Shown: positions 1-6,428, counted from the first letter of the stretch. The stretch is 16,473 nucleotides of DNA from an uncultured Bacteroides sp. (GCA_900543205.1 UQQM01000037.1:1-16473); one strand, 5' to 3'. The notes: generated by a model not told the origin, from the sequence alone. Made by a program: numbers and translations.

Positions 1-2
1 CA

Positions 3-284
3 CTGTTCATCGCCCTTGCACCTTCACTCGGATTCCTCGGAACCGTTGTCGGAATGATCCAGGCCTTCGATGCAATCCAGGCTGCAGGTGACATCTCACC
101 TAACGTCGTTGCCGGAGGTATGAAGGTCGCCCTGATCACCACCGTGGGCGGTTTGATCGTCGCTATGATTCTTCAGGTGTTCTACAACTACATCATCTCC
201 AAGATTGACTCAATCACCATCGACATGGAGGATTCTTCAATCACCCTCGTAGATGTACTCACCAAATATTCAGAGAAGAAATAA
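3..284 (+). CDS. exbB: ExbB/TolQ/MotA-family proton channel, 3' part only
   Basis: This is the C-terminal part of an inner-membrane proton-channel subunit. ExbB-type proteins form a ring around an ExbD dimer and use the proton gradient to drive TonB or TolA. The gene runs in from outside the window; the open frame starts at base 3 and an internal Met lies at 54. The visible part opens with the family's conserved pore-helix motif APSLGFLGTVVGMIQAF and then a second pore helix with GGMKVALITTVGGL. Both carry the small residues and threonines that line the channel in this family. A short charged tail ends in KYSEKK. It is followed 27 nt later by a four-helix membrane protein and then two exbD genes, so it heads the visible part of that operon. 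The family is clear; the substrate of the partner TonB system is not visible. Confidence 0.93.
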   Translation: MFIALAPSLGFLGTVVGMIQAFDAIQAAGDISPNVVAGGMKVALITTVGGLIVAMILQVFYNYIISKIDSITIDMEDSSITLVDVLTKYSEKK

Positions 285-311
285 GTCATTCAGCGATTTT
301 AGCGAACAATT

Positions 312-740
312 ATGAAACTTAACAAGATATTCAAATGGTGCATGGTACTGCTGATCGTCATCAGCGCCGCGCTTGCTATCTGGGCCGCAGCAGTCGGCTT
401 CACTAGCAACGACGGACAGCCTATCGACGTGATGCTCTACTGGGCATACGTACTGATCGGCATCGCCCTCGTCTCATGGGTGATTGTCGGCGGTATCGTA
501 ATGGCCAAGGACAACCCGAAGGGTCTGCTCGGAGTAGCCCTCGGAGTTGTGGCTCTGGCCGTTGTCTGCCTGGTTGCGTACCTCATCGCATCCGGCGAGC
601 CCATCTCCGGAAGGGAAGACGCCGCGTCAACGCTCAAGCTTACAGATACAGTCCTCAACCTCATCTATCTCCTCGCCGCACTCACAGTGGCAGCCATCGT
701 GGTAGGAGAGGTACGTTTGGCCATCAAAAACAGGAAATAG
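312..740 (+). CDS. Small four-helix membrane protein within the exbB-exbD cluster
   Basis: This 142-residue protein has no recognised domain. Four hydrophobic segments are evident at about residues 9-29, 40-63, 71-92 and 113-134, with short loops and a basic tail ending in KNRK. It is therefore an integral inner-membrane protein with little soluble part. It sits 27 nt after exbB and only 3 nt before the first exbD, so it is almost certainly co-transcribed and probably translationally linked with them. From memory, a hypothetical membrane protein of this size is a recurrent neighbour of exbB/exbD in Bacteroidales, which suggests an accessory role in the motor, but no function is established from the sequence. 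The ATG at 312 is the first good start and lies just before the first helix. Confidence 0.85.
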   Translation: MKLNKIFKWCMVLLIVISAALAIWAAAVGFTSNDGQPIDVMLYWAYVLIGIALVSWVIVGGIVMAKDNPKGLLGVALGVVALAVVCLVAYLIASGEPISGREDAASTLKLTDTVLNLIYLLAALTVAAIVVGEVRLAIKNRK

Positions 741-743
741 ACT

Positions 744-1325
744 ATGTCCAGCAAAAAAACACCGGGAATCAACTCGACTTCTACAGCAGACATCGCATTC
801 CTGCTTCTGTGCTACTTCCTGATGAGTTCATCAATGGGTTCACAGTCCGGATTGTCACGTCGTCTGCCTCCTATGCCTGCTCCAGACCAGCAGCTTACGG
901 ACCAGAAGGTAAACCGCCGCAACATCATCGTTGTGCGAATCAATTCTTCGGATAGACTTTTTGCCGGATCAGAGCCTATGGACATCAGCCAGCTCAAGGA
1001 CAGAATCAAGGTATTCCTCACCAACCCCACCAACGATCCCGACCTTCCCGAAAGGAAGATGACCCAGATCGAGGGACTTGGAGAATACGCAGTCTCACAG
1101 GGAGTCATCTCCCTTCAGAACGACCGTGGTACCAGCTACCAGGCATACATCGCAGTACAGAACGAACTCGTGAAGGCCATCAACGAGCTTCGCGACGAGT
1201 TCTCGCTCGCACGCTACGGCAAGGTCTTCACAGCTCTTGACGAGGACACCCAGGAAATCGTGAAGGACGCAATCCCTCAGAACATTTCCGAGGCCGAGCC
1301 TGTAGATGTAGGTAACAGAAGATAA
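744..1325 (+). CDS. exbD: ExbD/TolR-family transport protein, first copy
   Basis: ExbD proteins have one N-terminal membrane helix and a periplasmic domain; with ExbB they convert proton flow into force on TonB. This 193-residue protein starts SSKKTPGINSTSTADIAF. Asp16 precedes the helix IAFLLLCYFLM and matches the protonated aspartate essential in the family. The motif GLSRRLPPMP after the helix is typical of Bacteroidota ExbD proteins. The rest is a periplasmic domain with a conserved-looking segment near YQAYIAVQNELVKAINELR. It is longer than the second ExbD (157 residues), mainly through an extended middle part. It starts 3 nt after the four-helix gene and ends 15 nt before the second exbD, so it is internal to the operon. 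Family assignment is secure. Confidence 0.93.
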   Translation: MSSKKTPGINSTSTADIAFLLLCYFLMSSSMGSQSGLSRRLPPMPAPDQQLTDQKVNRRNIIVVRINSSDRLFAGSEPMDISQLKDRIKVFLTNPTNDPDLPERKMTQIEGLGEYAVSQGVISLQNDRGTSYQAYIAVQNELVKAINELRDEFSLARYGKVFTALDEDTQEIVKDAIPQNISEAEPVDVGNRR

Positions 1326-1340
1326 TAGGAGGAAAGAAAT

Positions 1341-1814
1341 ATGTCAAAATTCAGCAAAAGGCCCAGGGAGGATGCTCCCGGCATCTCAACAGCCTCGATG
1401 TCCGACATCGTGTTCATGCTCCTGTTCTTCTTCATGGTGACCACCCAGCTCCGTGAGACTGAAAACATGGTTCAGGTCAATATGCCTGAAGCTTCAGAAG
1501 TCACGAAACTTGTAAGAAAGGACCTCAACTCATACATCAACATAGGCCCCCCTATCCGTTCACTGCAGGCGCAGTACGGTAACGAGCCCCGTATCCAGTT
1601 GAACGACTCCTTCAAGACCCCTCAGGACATCGGAGACTTCATCGCCGCAGAGCGTGAGTCAAGGAGCGAGGGAGACCGCCAGTTCATGACAACGAGCATC
1701 AGGGCTGACCAGAATGTCAGGATGGGTATCATCACTGATGTGAAGCAGGAGCTCAGACGCTGCTCAGCGCTGAACATCATGTATTCGGCAAGAAAACCGG
1801 CGGGCAGCAACTGA
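1341..1814 (+). CDS. exbD: ExbD/TolR-family transport protein, second copy
   Basis: This is a second, shorter ExbD (157 residues). The N-terminus has the standard order: basic cytoplasmic leader, then SMSDIVFMLLFFFMVTTQLRE, where Asp22 is the expected proton-carrying aspartate at the start of the single membrane helix. A periplasmic domain follows. Tandem exbD genes after one exbB are common in Bacteroidota and are taken to make a mixed complex or two alternative rotors; which applies here cannot be told. Unlike most genes in the window, it has a strong Shine-Dalgarno-like AGGAGG at 1327-1332, 8 nt before the ATG, which fixes the start. It is the last gene of the operon: a hairpin terminator begins 19 nt after the stop codon. 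Confidence 0.93.
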   Translation: MSKFSKRPREDAPGISTASMSDIVFMLLFFFMVTTQLRETENMVQVNMPEASEVTKLVRKDLNSYINIGPPIRSLQAQYGNEPRIQLNDSFKTPQDIGDFIAAERESRSEGDRQFMTTSIRADQNVRMGIITDVKQELRRCSALNIMYSARKPAGSN

Positions 1815-1833
1815 CGCTAGTCCGCAACCATAG

Positions 1834-1878
1834 AAAAGAGGGTGGTCAAAAGTTTACTTTTAGGTCACCCTCTTTTTT
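1834..1878 (+). terminator. Rho-independent terminator of the exbB-exbD operon
   Basis: An 11-bp perfect stem is formed by AAAAGAGGGTG (1834-1844) and CACCCTCTTTT (1866-1876). The inner part can pair further (AAAAG at 1848-1852 with CTTTT at 1856-1860), and a run of T follows. The position just after the second exbD and before asnS indicates that the asnS group is a separate transcription unit. The A-rich left flank would let it act on the minus strand too. Confidence 0.88.
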
Positions 1879-1900
1879 GAAATAAACAAGCTACAGAGTG

Positions 1901-1924
1901 GAAGCTGCTCTGAACTTCAGCTTC
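1901..1924 (+). other. Small inverted repeat in the asnS leader region
   Basis: GAAGCTG (1901-1907) and CAGCTTC (1918-1924) form a perfect 7-bp stem with a 10-nt loop, ending 17 nt before the asnS ATG. Overlapping it is the smaller palindrome CTGAACTTCAG (1910-1920). No T run follows, so it is not a standard terminator. It could be a leader hairpin or protein site, or chance. No convincing TAnnTTTG promoter box was found between the terminator and asnS. Confidence 0.3.
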
Positions 1925-1941
1925 AAAAGATTCTAAGAAAA

Positions 1942-3345
1942 ATGACGGAAACAGTTCGTACGAAAGTAAAGGACCTGCTGGTGAGCGAGGCGGGCCATGA
2001 AGTCCTGGCTAAAGGATGGGTGAGGACAAAACGCGGGAACAAGGAGATAGCCTTCATAGCCCTGAACGACGGATCGACAATCAAGAACATCCAGGTGGTC
2101 GTGGACAAGAACTCCGAGGCCGGAGCGGAACTTCCCAGAATCAGCACCGGAGCCTGCATAGGCGTCAGGGGCGAGCTCGTGGAATCCGTGGGAAGCGGAC
2201 AGAGCGTGGAGATCAAGGCAAAGGAGATTACCGTCTACGGTGAGTGCGACCCCGTGCGCTATCCCCTGCAGAAGAAGGACACCTCCTTCGAATACCTCAG
2301 GACAGTGGCGCACATGCGTCCCCGAACCAACACCTTCGGCGCAATCTTCAGGCTCCGCAGCCAGATGGCCTTCGCAATCCACGAATATTTCCATTCCAAG
2401 GGCTTCGTATATCTGCACACTCCCCTCATCACCGCAGCCGATGCCGAGGGTGCGGGCCAGATGTTCGCGGTGACGACCCTTGACCTCAACAACATCCCCA
2501 GGAACAAGAAGGGCGAAGTCGACTACAGCAAGGACTTCTTCGGCAAGCAGACGAGCCTGACCGTAAGCGGACAGCTCGAAGGCGAGCTCGGAGCGACCTC
2601 GCTCGGCGAGATATACACCTTCGGGCCGACCTTCCGCGCGGAGAACTCCAACACCCCGCGCCACCTCGCGGAATTCTGGATGATAGAGCCCGAAATGGCG
2701 TTCTACGACATCAACGACAACATGGACCTGGCCGAGGACTTCATCAAGCACCTCGTCAGGTATGCGCTTGAGAACTGCCGCGACGACATCCAGTTCCTCA
2801 ACGACCGCTACGACAACGAGCTGGTCGCAAGGCTCGAGGGCGTGGTGAACACAGAATTCGTGCGGCTGGAATATACCGAGGGTATCAGGATACTCGAAGA
2901 GGCAATGAAGAACGGAGTGCAGTTCGAATATCCAGTATACTGGGGCGCAGACCTCCAGAGCGAGCACGAGCGCTACCTCGTCGAGAAGCACTTCGGCAAG
3001 CCCGTAATCCTGACAGGCTACCCGAAGGACATCAAGGCCTTCTACATGAAGCAGAACGAGGACGGCAAGACCGTCAGGGCGATGGACGTGCTCTTCCCCA
3101 AGATAGGGGAAATCATAGGCGGCTCCGAAAGGGAGGCCGACCTCAAGAAGCTCGAGGACAGGATAAACGAGCTCAAGATGAGCCGCCGCACCCTCGAATG
3201 GTATATCGACACCAGGCGCTTCGGCAGCTGCCCCCACAGCGGATTCGGACTCGGTTTCGAAAGGCTGCTTCTCTTCATCACGGGCATGGCCAACATCCGT
3301 GACGTGATTCCTTTCCCCAGAACCCCCAAGAACGCAGAATTCTAG
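1942..3345 (+). CDS. asnS: Asparaginyl-tRNA synthetase
   Basis: This class II aminoacyl-tRNA synthetase attaches asparagine to tRNA-Asn in the cytoplasm. It is 467 residues, the usual bacterial length. An N-terminal OB-fold anticodon-binding domain (about 1-110, including [20 protein letters not shown]) leads into the catalytic domain. Motif 1 lies around 155 ([21 protein letters not shown] region). Motif 2 starts at residue 231 with [21 protein letters not shown]; the [12 protein letters not shown] form is that of AsnRS, not AspRS. Motif 3 starts at residue 434 with [12 protein letters not shown] and ends near PFPRTP. The start ATG lies in a short AT-rich stretch without a Shine-Dalgarno site. 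It is followed by udk after 3 nt, so the two are probably translated together. Its presence implies direct charging of tRNA-Asn. Confidence 0.97.
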   Translation: MTETVRTKVKDLLVSEAGHEVLAKGWVRTKRGNKEIAFIALNDGSTIKNIQVVVDKNSEAGAELPRISTGACIGVRGELVESVGSGQSVEIKAKEITVYGECDPVRYPLQKKDTSFEYLRTVAHMRPRTNTFGAIFRLRSQMAFAIHEYFHSKGFVYLHTPLITAADAEGAGQMFAVTTLDLNNIPRNKKGEVDYSKDFFGKQTSLTVSGQLEGELGATSLGEIYTFGPTFRAENSNTPRHLAEFWMIEPEMAFYDINDNMDLAEDFIKHLVRYALENCRDDIQFLNDRYDNELVARLEGVVNTEFVRLEYTEGIRILEEAMKNGVQFEYPVYWGADLQSEHERYLVEKHFGKPVILTGYPKDIKAFYMKQNEDGKTVRAMDVLFPKIGEIIGGSEREADLKKLEDRINELKMSRRTLEWYIDTRRFGSCPHSGFGLGFERLLLFITGMANIRDVIPFPRTPKNAEF

Positions 3346-3348
3346 AAC

Positions 3349-3981
3349 ATGTTGGTAATAGGCATAGCCGGCGGCTCGGGTTCCGGCAAGACAACCGTAG
3401 TGAAGGCGATAACCGAGAAGCTCAAGGCCGAGAAGGTGGTGGTAATCCCCCAGGATTCCTACTACAAGGATTCCAGCGACCTCACCGACGAAGAGAAGAG
3501 GGCCTACAACTTCGACCATCCCAACGCCATCGACTGGGACCTGCTCTGCAGGCAGCTCGGCGAGCTCAAGCACGGGAAAACCGTCAAACAGCCGGTATAT
3601 TCCTATATCTCCTGCTCACGCTCCAAGACGGAGACCGTGACTGTGGAGCCGGCGGATGTGATCATCATAGAAGGCATACTCATATTCACCTGCAAGCAGC
3701 TGCGCGACCAGATGGACGTGAAGATTTTCGTGGACGCCGACGATGACGACAGGCTGATGCGCGTGATGGCGAGGGACATAAGCGAAAGGGGCAAGGACGT
3801 GCACTGGGTGATAGAAAGATACTCCAGGACCGTGAAGCCCATGTACCTTCAGTTCATAGAGCCCAGCAAGCGCTACGCCGACATCATCATCCCTCAGGGC
3901 GGCCATAACAAGGTGGCCATAGACATCATCACCAACACTATCGAGAAGTCACTCCGCGAAAAGCAGCAGCTCAAGAAGTGA
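3349..3981 (+). CDS. udk: Uridine kinase
   Basis: Uridine kinase phosphorylates uridine and cytidine to UMP and CMP in pyrimidine salvage. The 210-residue length fits the Udk family. A Walker A loop GGSGSGKTT is at residues 8-16. PQDSYYKD (34-41) carries Asp36, the family's catalytic/nucleoside-contact aspartate, and FDHPNAIDWDLL is the signature nucleoside-binding segment. IIIEGILIF is the Walker B-like strand, and RDISERGKD lies in the lid region. Asn/Gly near the C-terminus (GGHNKVAIDII) also match. It follows asnS by 3 nt, and its TGA stop overlaps the GTG start of the next gene, so it lies in a three-gene unit. Identity is clear. Confidence 0.95.
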   Translation: MLVIGIAGGSGSGKTTVVKAITEKLKAEKVVVIPQDSYYKDSSDLTDEEKRAYNFDHPNAIDWDLLCRQLGELKHGKTVKQPVYSYISCSRSKTETVTVEPADVIIIEGILIFTCKQLRDQMDVKIFVDADDDDRLMRVMARDISERGKDVHWVIERYSRTVKPMYLQFIEPSKRYADIIIPQGGHNKVAIDIITNTIEKSLREKQQLKK

Positions 3982-4742
3982 GGAGGTTACCCAAAGAAGA
4001 CAGGGCAGGACTGTATTTCACCGTAATCGTTCATCTTGCGGTACTTATAGTCCTGCTCGCTTCGGGCCTGGGCTATTCCCTTTCAAGCGAGAACAGCTTC
4101 GTGCTGGACTTCAGCCGCCAGGATGAGCTGGAGGCTCTTCAGGCTGAAGCCGAAAGGCTGCAGGCGGAACTGGAGTTCAAGGAAGCCATCAGCCGCAAGC
4201 TGCAGGAGGAGCTCGGCGGCGATATTCCGGCCGCTCCGCCGCAGACATCGGGCAGCGACATCCGAAACATAGCCGTGGACCGAGGCGCATTGCGCGACGA
4301 CAGGGGCACCGATGCGGAACAGCTCTATGCCGATGCGGAGAGGCTGCGCCAGGAGCTCATGAAGGGCAGCGACATCATTGAGGAGGACTATGCGATGCCT
4401 GCGCCGGAATCTCCCTCCGAGGCCAGGGACGAGGGAAAGGCGGCAGAAGTTGAAAGCTACTCCGGGCCTTCGGTCGTGGAATACGACCTTGCCGGCCGCA
4501 AGGCGAGCCATCTGAACATACCCGCCTACCGCTGCCTCGGAGGAGGTGAGGTCAAGGTCATCATAACGGTGAACCCCGGAGGAGACGTCATTGATGCGAA
4601 GATAGACGAAAGCGCGTCCTCCACCGACCGCTGCCTCAGGAACTTCGCGATACAGGCGGCCACCAGGTCGCGCTTCTCCGCAAAGCAGGGCGCGGCGCCG
4701 AAGCAAATCGGCTACATAGTCTACCAGTTCATCGCGCAATAA
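3978..4742 (+). CDS. TonB-like energy transducer (membrane anchor, coiled coil, TonB C-terminal domain)
   Basis: This 254-residue protein has a short basic N-terminus, one membrane helix at about 11-31 (LYFTVIVHLAVLIVLLASGL), a Glu/Ala/Leu-rich segment at about 45-77 that looks like a coiled coil, a Pro/Ser/Glu-rich spacer, and a C-terminal domain from about residue 178. The last part (GGGEVKVIITVNPGGDVIDAKI to IGYIVYQFIAQ) resembles the TonB C-terminal fold that contacts outer-membrane receptors. Cys186 and Cys219 could form a disulphide in the periplasm. The start is GTG, overlapping the udk stop by 4 nt (GTGA). No ATG occurs nearby, so this start is strongly favoured. An AGGAGG lies inside codons 2-3 (3981-3986), too late to serve this gene. 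A TolA-like role is the alternative. It may work with the ExbB/ExbD proteins encoded 2 kb upstream. Confidence 0.78.
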   Translation: MRRLPKEDRAGLYFTVIVHLAVLIVLLASGLGYSLSSENSFVLDFSRQDELEALQAEAERLQAELEFKEAISRKLQEELGGDIPAAPPQTSGSDIRNIAVDRGALRDDRGTDAEQLYADAERLRQELMKGSDIIEEDYAMPAPESPSEARDEGKAAEVESYSGPSVVEYDLAGRKASHLNIPAYRCLGGGEVKVIITVNPGGDVIDAKIDESASSTDRCLRNFAIQAATRSRFSAKQGAAPKQIGYIVYQFIAQ

Positions 4743-5022
4743 TATCCCCTGAGACATCACATCGGGCATTCTGGAATCCGCCCATGCAAAAAGTGAGGTA
4801 CAAGCGAATCAGAAAAACCACATCGTAGGGCCGTAGAATGCACTTTCCCTGGACATCCATGTGCCCGGGACTTATTCTGAAACCGGACTCATGCACAGAG
4901 CTTTTGCAGAAAACCCTCCTGTAGCCGGCTGTATTGCGGATTCCGCCGCCAGTCCTGTTCCTGATTTTTAAGCCTTCATGGAAACCGATAGGATAATCAT
5001 TGATTTTTTTATTAAATTTACA
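4743..5022. other. Intergenic stretch with no assigned gene
   Basis: No supported gene, promoter box or terminator was found here. The composition is more even and more AT-rich than in the flanking genes, with short mirrored motifs such as ACATCCATGT (around 4853-4862). On the minus strand one reading frame stays open across the whole stretch, from about 5160 to 4729. The start of the following TM2-domain gene is uncertain, so part of the end of this stretch may be coding. It could be decayed sequence, a dispersed repeat or an unrecognised RNA. Confidence 0.4.
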
Positions 5023-5550
5023 ATGGCTTCCGCTATCGCAAGTGCGGAGACCAGCGGCGGTGAAGCCCTGCTCGAAAGTATTGAGATGTCTGAAGCGCTG
5101 AGTTCCAAAGCCATGGTCGAGCCTCTTGACGAAACCCTCTATGATGAGGTCCTGACCCATGTCAATGACTACGTCGCCTATCTGAACGCCACCGGAGTCC
5201 CCGTGTCGGCGACGAAGGTCAACCAGTGGATGGCCATGAACAAGGGCTTCTTCACGAACCAGCAGCTGACGGCAATCAGCGAAAAGCTCACGAAGCTCGA
5301 CGAGGAGAACTACAATACCCTGCTGATGGTGGAATACAAGGATCCCACCATCTCGCTGGTGCTCTCGATAGTATTCGGTTATCTTGGCGTAGACCGCTTC
5401 TATATAGGTAAGATCGGCGCGGGAGTGGGCAAGCTCCTTACCGCCGGAGGCCTTGGCATCTGGTGGCTCATCGACATATTCTGCATCCAGGACGCGACCA
5501 GGGACGTGAACTACGAAGAGCTCAACGAATTCCTCGCCATGCTGAAATAG
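5023..5550 (+). CDS. TM2-domain membrane protein with an N-terminal extension
   Basis: The C-terminal half is a TM2 domain: two membrane helices at about 110-128 and 136-156 of the 175-residue product, joined by the hallmark turn GYLGVDRFYIGK and followed by TAGGLGIWWLIDIF. TM2 proteins are widespread small membrane proteins of unknown biochemical role. The part from about KVNQWMAMNKGFFTNQQL onward resembles the usual start of Bacteroidales TM2 proteins. The preceding 60 or so residues are extra and of unknown function. I chose ATG 5023 because it follows an AT-rich run (TTTTTTTATTAAATTTACA) of the kind that favours initiation in Bacteroidota. ATG 4978 would add 15 residues, and ATG 5113 would give a shorter protein beginning MVEPLDETL. 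It appears monocistronic and ends before the bidirectional terminator at 5691. Confidence 0.82.
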   Translation: MASAIASAETSGGEALLESIEMSEALSSKAMVEPLDETLYDEVLTHVNDYVAYLNATGVPVSATKVNQWMAMNKGFFTNQQLTAISEKLTKLDEENYNTLLMVEYKDPTISLVLSIVFGYLGVDRFYIGKIGAGVGKLLTAGGLGIWWLIDIFCIQDATRDVNYEELNEFLAMLK

Positions 5551-5690
5551 CCGCCGTCTCGCGCAGTCGCTTATAAGTTGACATGGGCTGTCCGTTTGAT
5601 CCGGTCAGTCGGCGACAACGGGCGCGCGGCGCAATATCACGCAACACTGACTTTTTCCCTTGGTTTGTCGGATAATACGCCTTTAGTACA

Positions 5691-5731
5691 CCAAAACCCC
5701 TCTAACTCATTGAGAATTAGAGGGGTTTTGG
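5691..5731. terminator. Bidirectional hairpin terminator between the TM2 gene and tRNA-Arg
   Basis: CCAAAACCCCTCTAA (5691-5705) and TTAGAGGGGTTTTGG (5717-5731) are perfect 15-bp complements around an 11-nt loop. It lies 140 nt after the TM2 gene on the plus strand and directly at the 3' end of the tRNA on the minus strand. The last three bases of the right arm are the complement of the tRNA CCA end, so stem and tRNA share those bases. TTTT after the GGGG core appears in both directions, which supports two-way termination. The 140 nt between 5551 and 5690 holds no gene I can support. Confidence 0.85.
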
Positions 5732-5803
5732 TAGTCCCTACAGGAATCGAACCTGTATCTAAGGTTTAGGAAACCTCCATTCTATCCGTTGAACTAAGGG
5801 ACC
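5729..5803 (-). tRNA. tRNA-Arg, anticodon CCT
   Basis: On the minus strand a 75-nt cloverleaf including an encoded CCA can be drawn. The acceptor arm pairs GGTCCCT with AGGGACT (one G-T pair at the end), with discriminator A. The D arm contains GTTC and GAAT around AACGGATA. The anticodon stem GAGGT/ACCTT holds the loop TTCCTAA, so the anticodon is CCT (complement at 5768-5770), reading the arginine codon AGG. The T arm is ACAGG-TTCGATT-CCTGT. It lies 10 nt downstream of the rpmF stop on the same strand and is probably released from the same transcript. Confidence 0.95.
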
Positions 5804-5813
5804 GCAATGCCGA

Positions 5814-5996
5814 TTACTCGGCGTTCTTCACAACGATCTGACGTCCTCTATAGTAGCCGCACTCGGGACATACACGGTGATATATCACTGAGGCTCCGCA
5901 ATTAGGGCAGGTCGCAAGAGTGGGGACGGGGGCGAAATCGTGGGTACGACGCTTGTCCCTGCGCTGCTTTGAAAGTTTGTGTTTCGGATGTGCCAT
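5814..5996 (-). CDS. rpmF: 50S ribosomal protein L32
   Basis: L32 is a small zinc-ribbon protein of the large ribosomal subunit. The 60-residue product starts MAHPKHKLSKQRRDKRRTH, the conserved basic N-terminus, and has the zinc ribbon C30-x2-C33 and C43-x2-C46 (ATCPNCG and VCPECGYY), so it is the zinc-binding form and not the cysteine-free paralogue. It follows the DUF177 gene by 21 nt; that gap is very AT-rich and suits Bacteroidota initiation. The pairing DUF177-rpmF is conserved across bacteria. The downstream plsX/fabH genes often seen next are absent here; tRNA-Arg follows instead after 10 nt. Confidence 0.97.
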   Translation of the reverse strand: MAHPKHKLSKQRRDKRRTHDFAPVPTLATCPNCGASVIYHRVCPECGYYRGRQIVVKNAE

Positions 5997-6017
5997 TTCT
6001 TTATCTTTTAAATATTA

Positions 6018-6404
6018 TTATTCGTTCAAAAACCTTACGGCAGCCTGATTGCATTCTCCGTCGGGATGCACCCTCTTCAGAGGCAGGGATGTGCACACGT
6101 AATCGTACACGTCCTGGTTCAAGTCTAGTTCGGCACCCTCCGGTACGTAGCTTTCCGCAAAAGAAAGCCGCACCGGTATCTCGAGCTCTTCAAGGCATCT
6201 GTCGCAGGCGACGGTCACGCTGCCGTCAACTTCGCAGTCAACATCGGCGGTGACGCCGTGCAGCCTTACCCTGGCGCTCACCCTGATGTCCGCCCCGAGT
6301 ATCTCGGAATTGCCGAAATCTTCAAAGAACTTGCCGTCGGAACGCCACTCATGGAGGCTCTCCCCCGGCTTCAAATCAATCAGTCTTACTGTAAAGGGTT
6401 GCAA
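6018..6404 (-). CDS. DUF177 (YceD-family) protein, TTG start
   Basis: Proteins of this family are linked to ribosome biogenesis, in particular to 23S rRNA maturation, and are nearly always encoded before rpmF, as here. The 128-residue product contains the family hallmark CDRCLEEL at about residues 87-94 and a conserved end LPLKRVHPDGECN. It is compact: from memory, Bacteroidales homologues have a longer insert between the CDRCL motif and the C-terminal LP-x-RVHP segment. The start codon is TTG. There is no Met codon anywhere within the protein, and the frame upstream offers only a further TTG close to the typA stop, so TTG at 6404 is the best start. It is preceded by the AT-rich AAATTTTTTATAAC. 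It lies 24 nt after typA on the same strand. Confidence 0.9.
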   Translation of the reverse strand: MQPFTVRLIDLKPGESLHEWRSDGKFFEDFGNSEILGADIRVSARVRLHGVTADVDCEVDGSVTVACDRCLEELEIPVRLSFAESYVPEGAELDLNQDVYDYVCTSLPLKRVHPDGECNQAAVRFLNE

Positions 6405-6428
6405 AGTTATAAAAAATTTCTTTCGTTG

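Noticed and set aside
1933..3573. Long open frame (546 codons) on the minus strand opposite asnS and udk
   Set aside because: It is opposite two clearly recognised genes, has no recognisable domain, and its composition (runs of Val, Leu, Glu, His) is that of an antisense reading of GC-rich codons.
5578..5769. Small plus-strand open frame ending in VPTGIEPVSKV
   Set aside because: It runs across the terminator and the antisense of tRNA-Arg; the GIEPV ending is a known artefact of translating the complement of a tRNA T arm.
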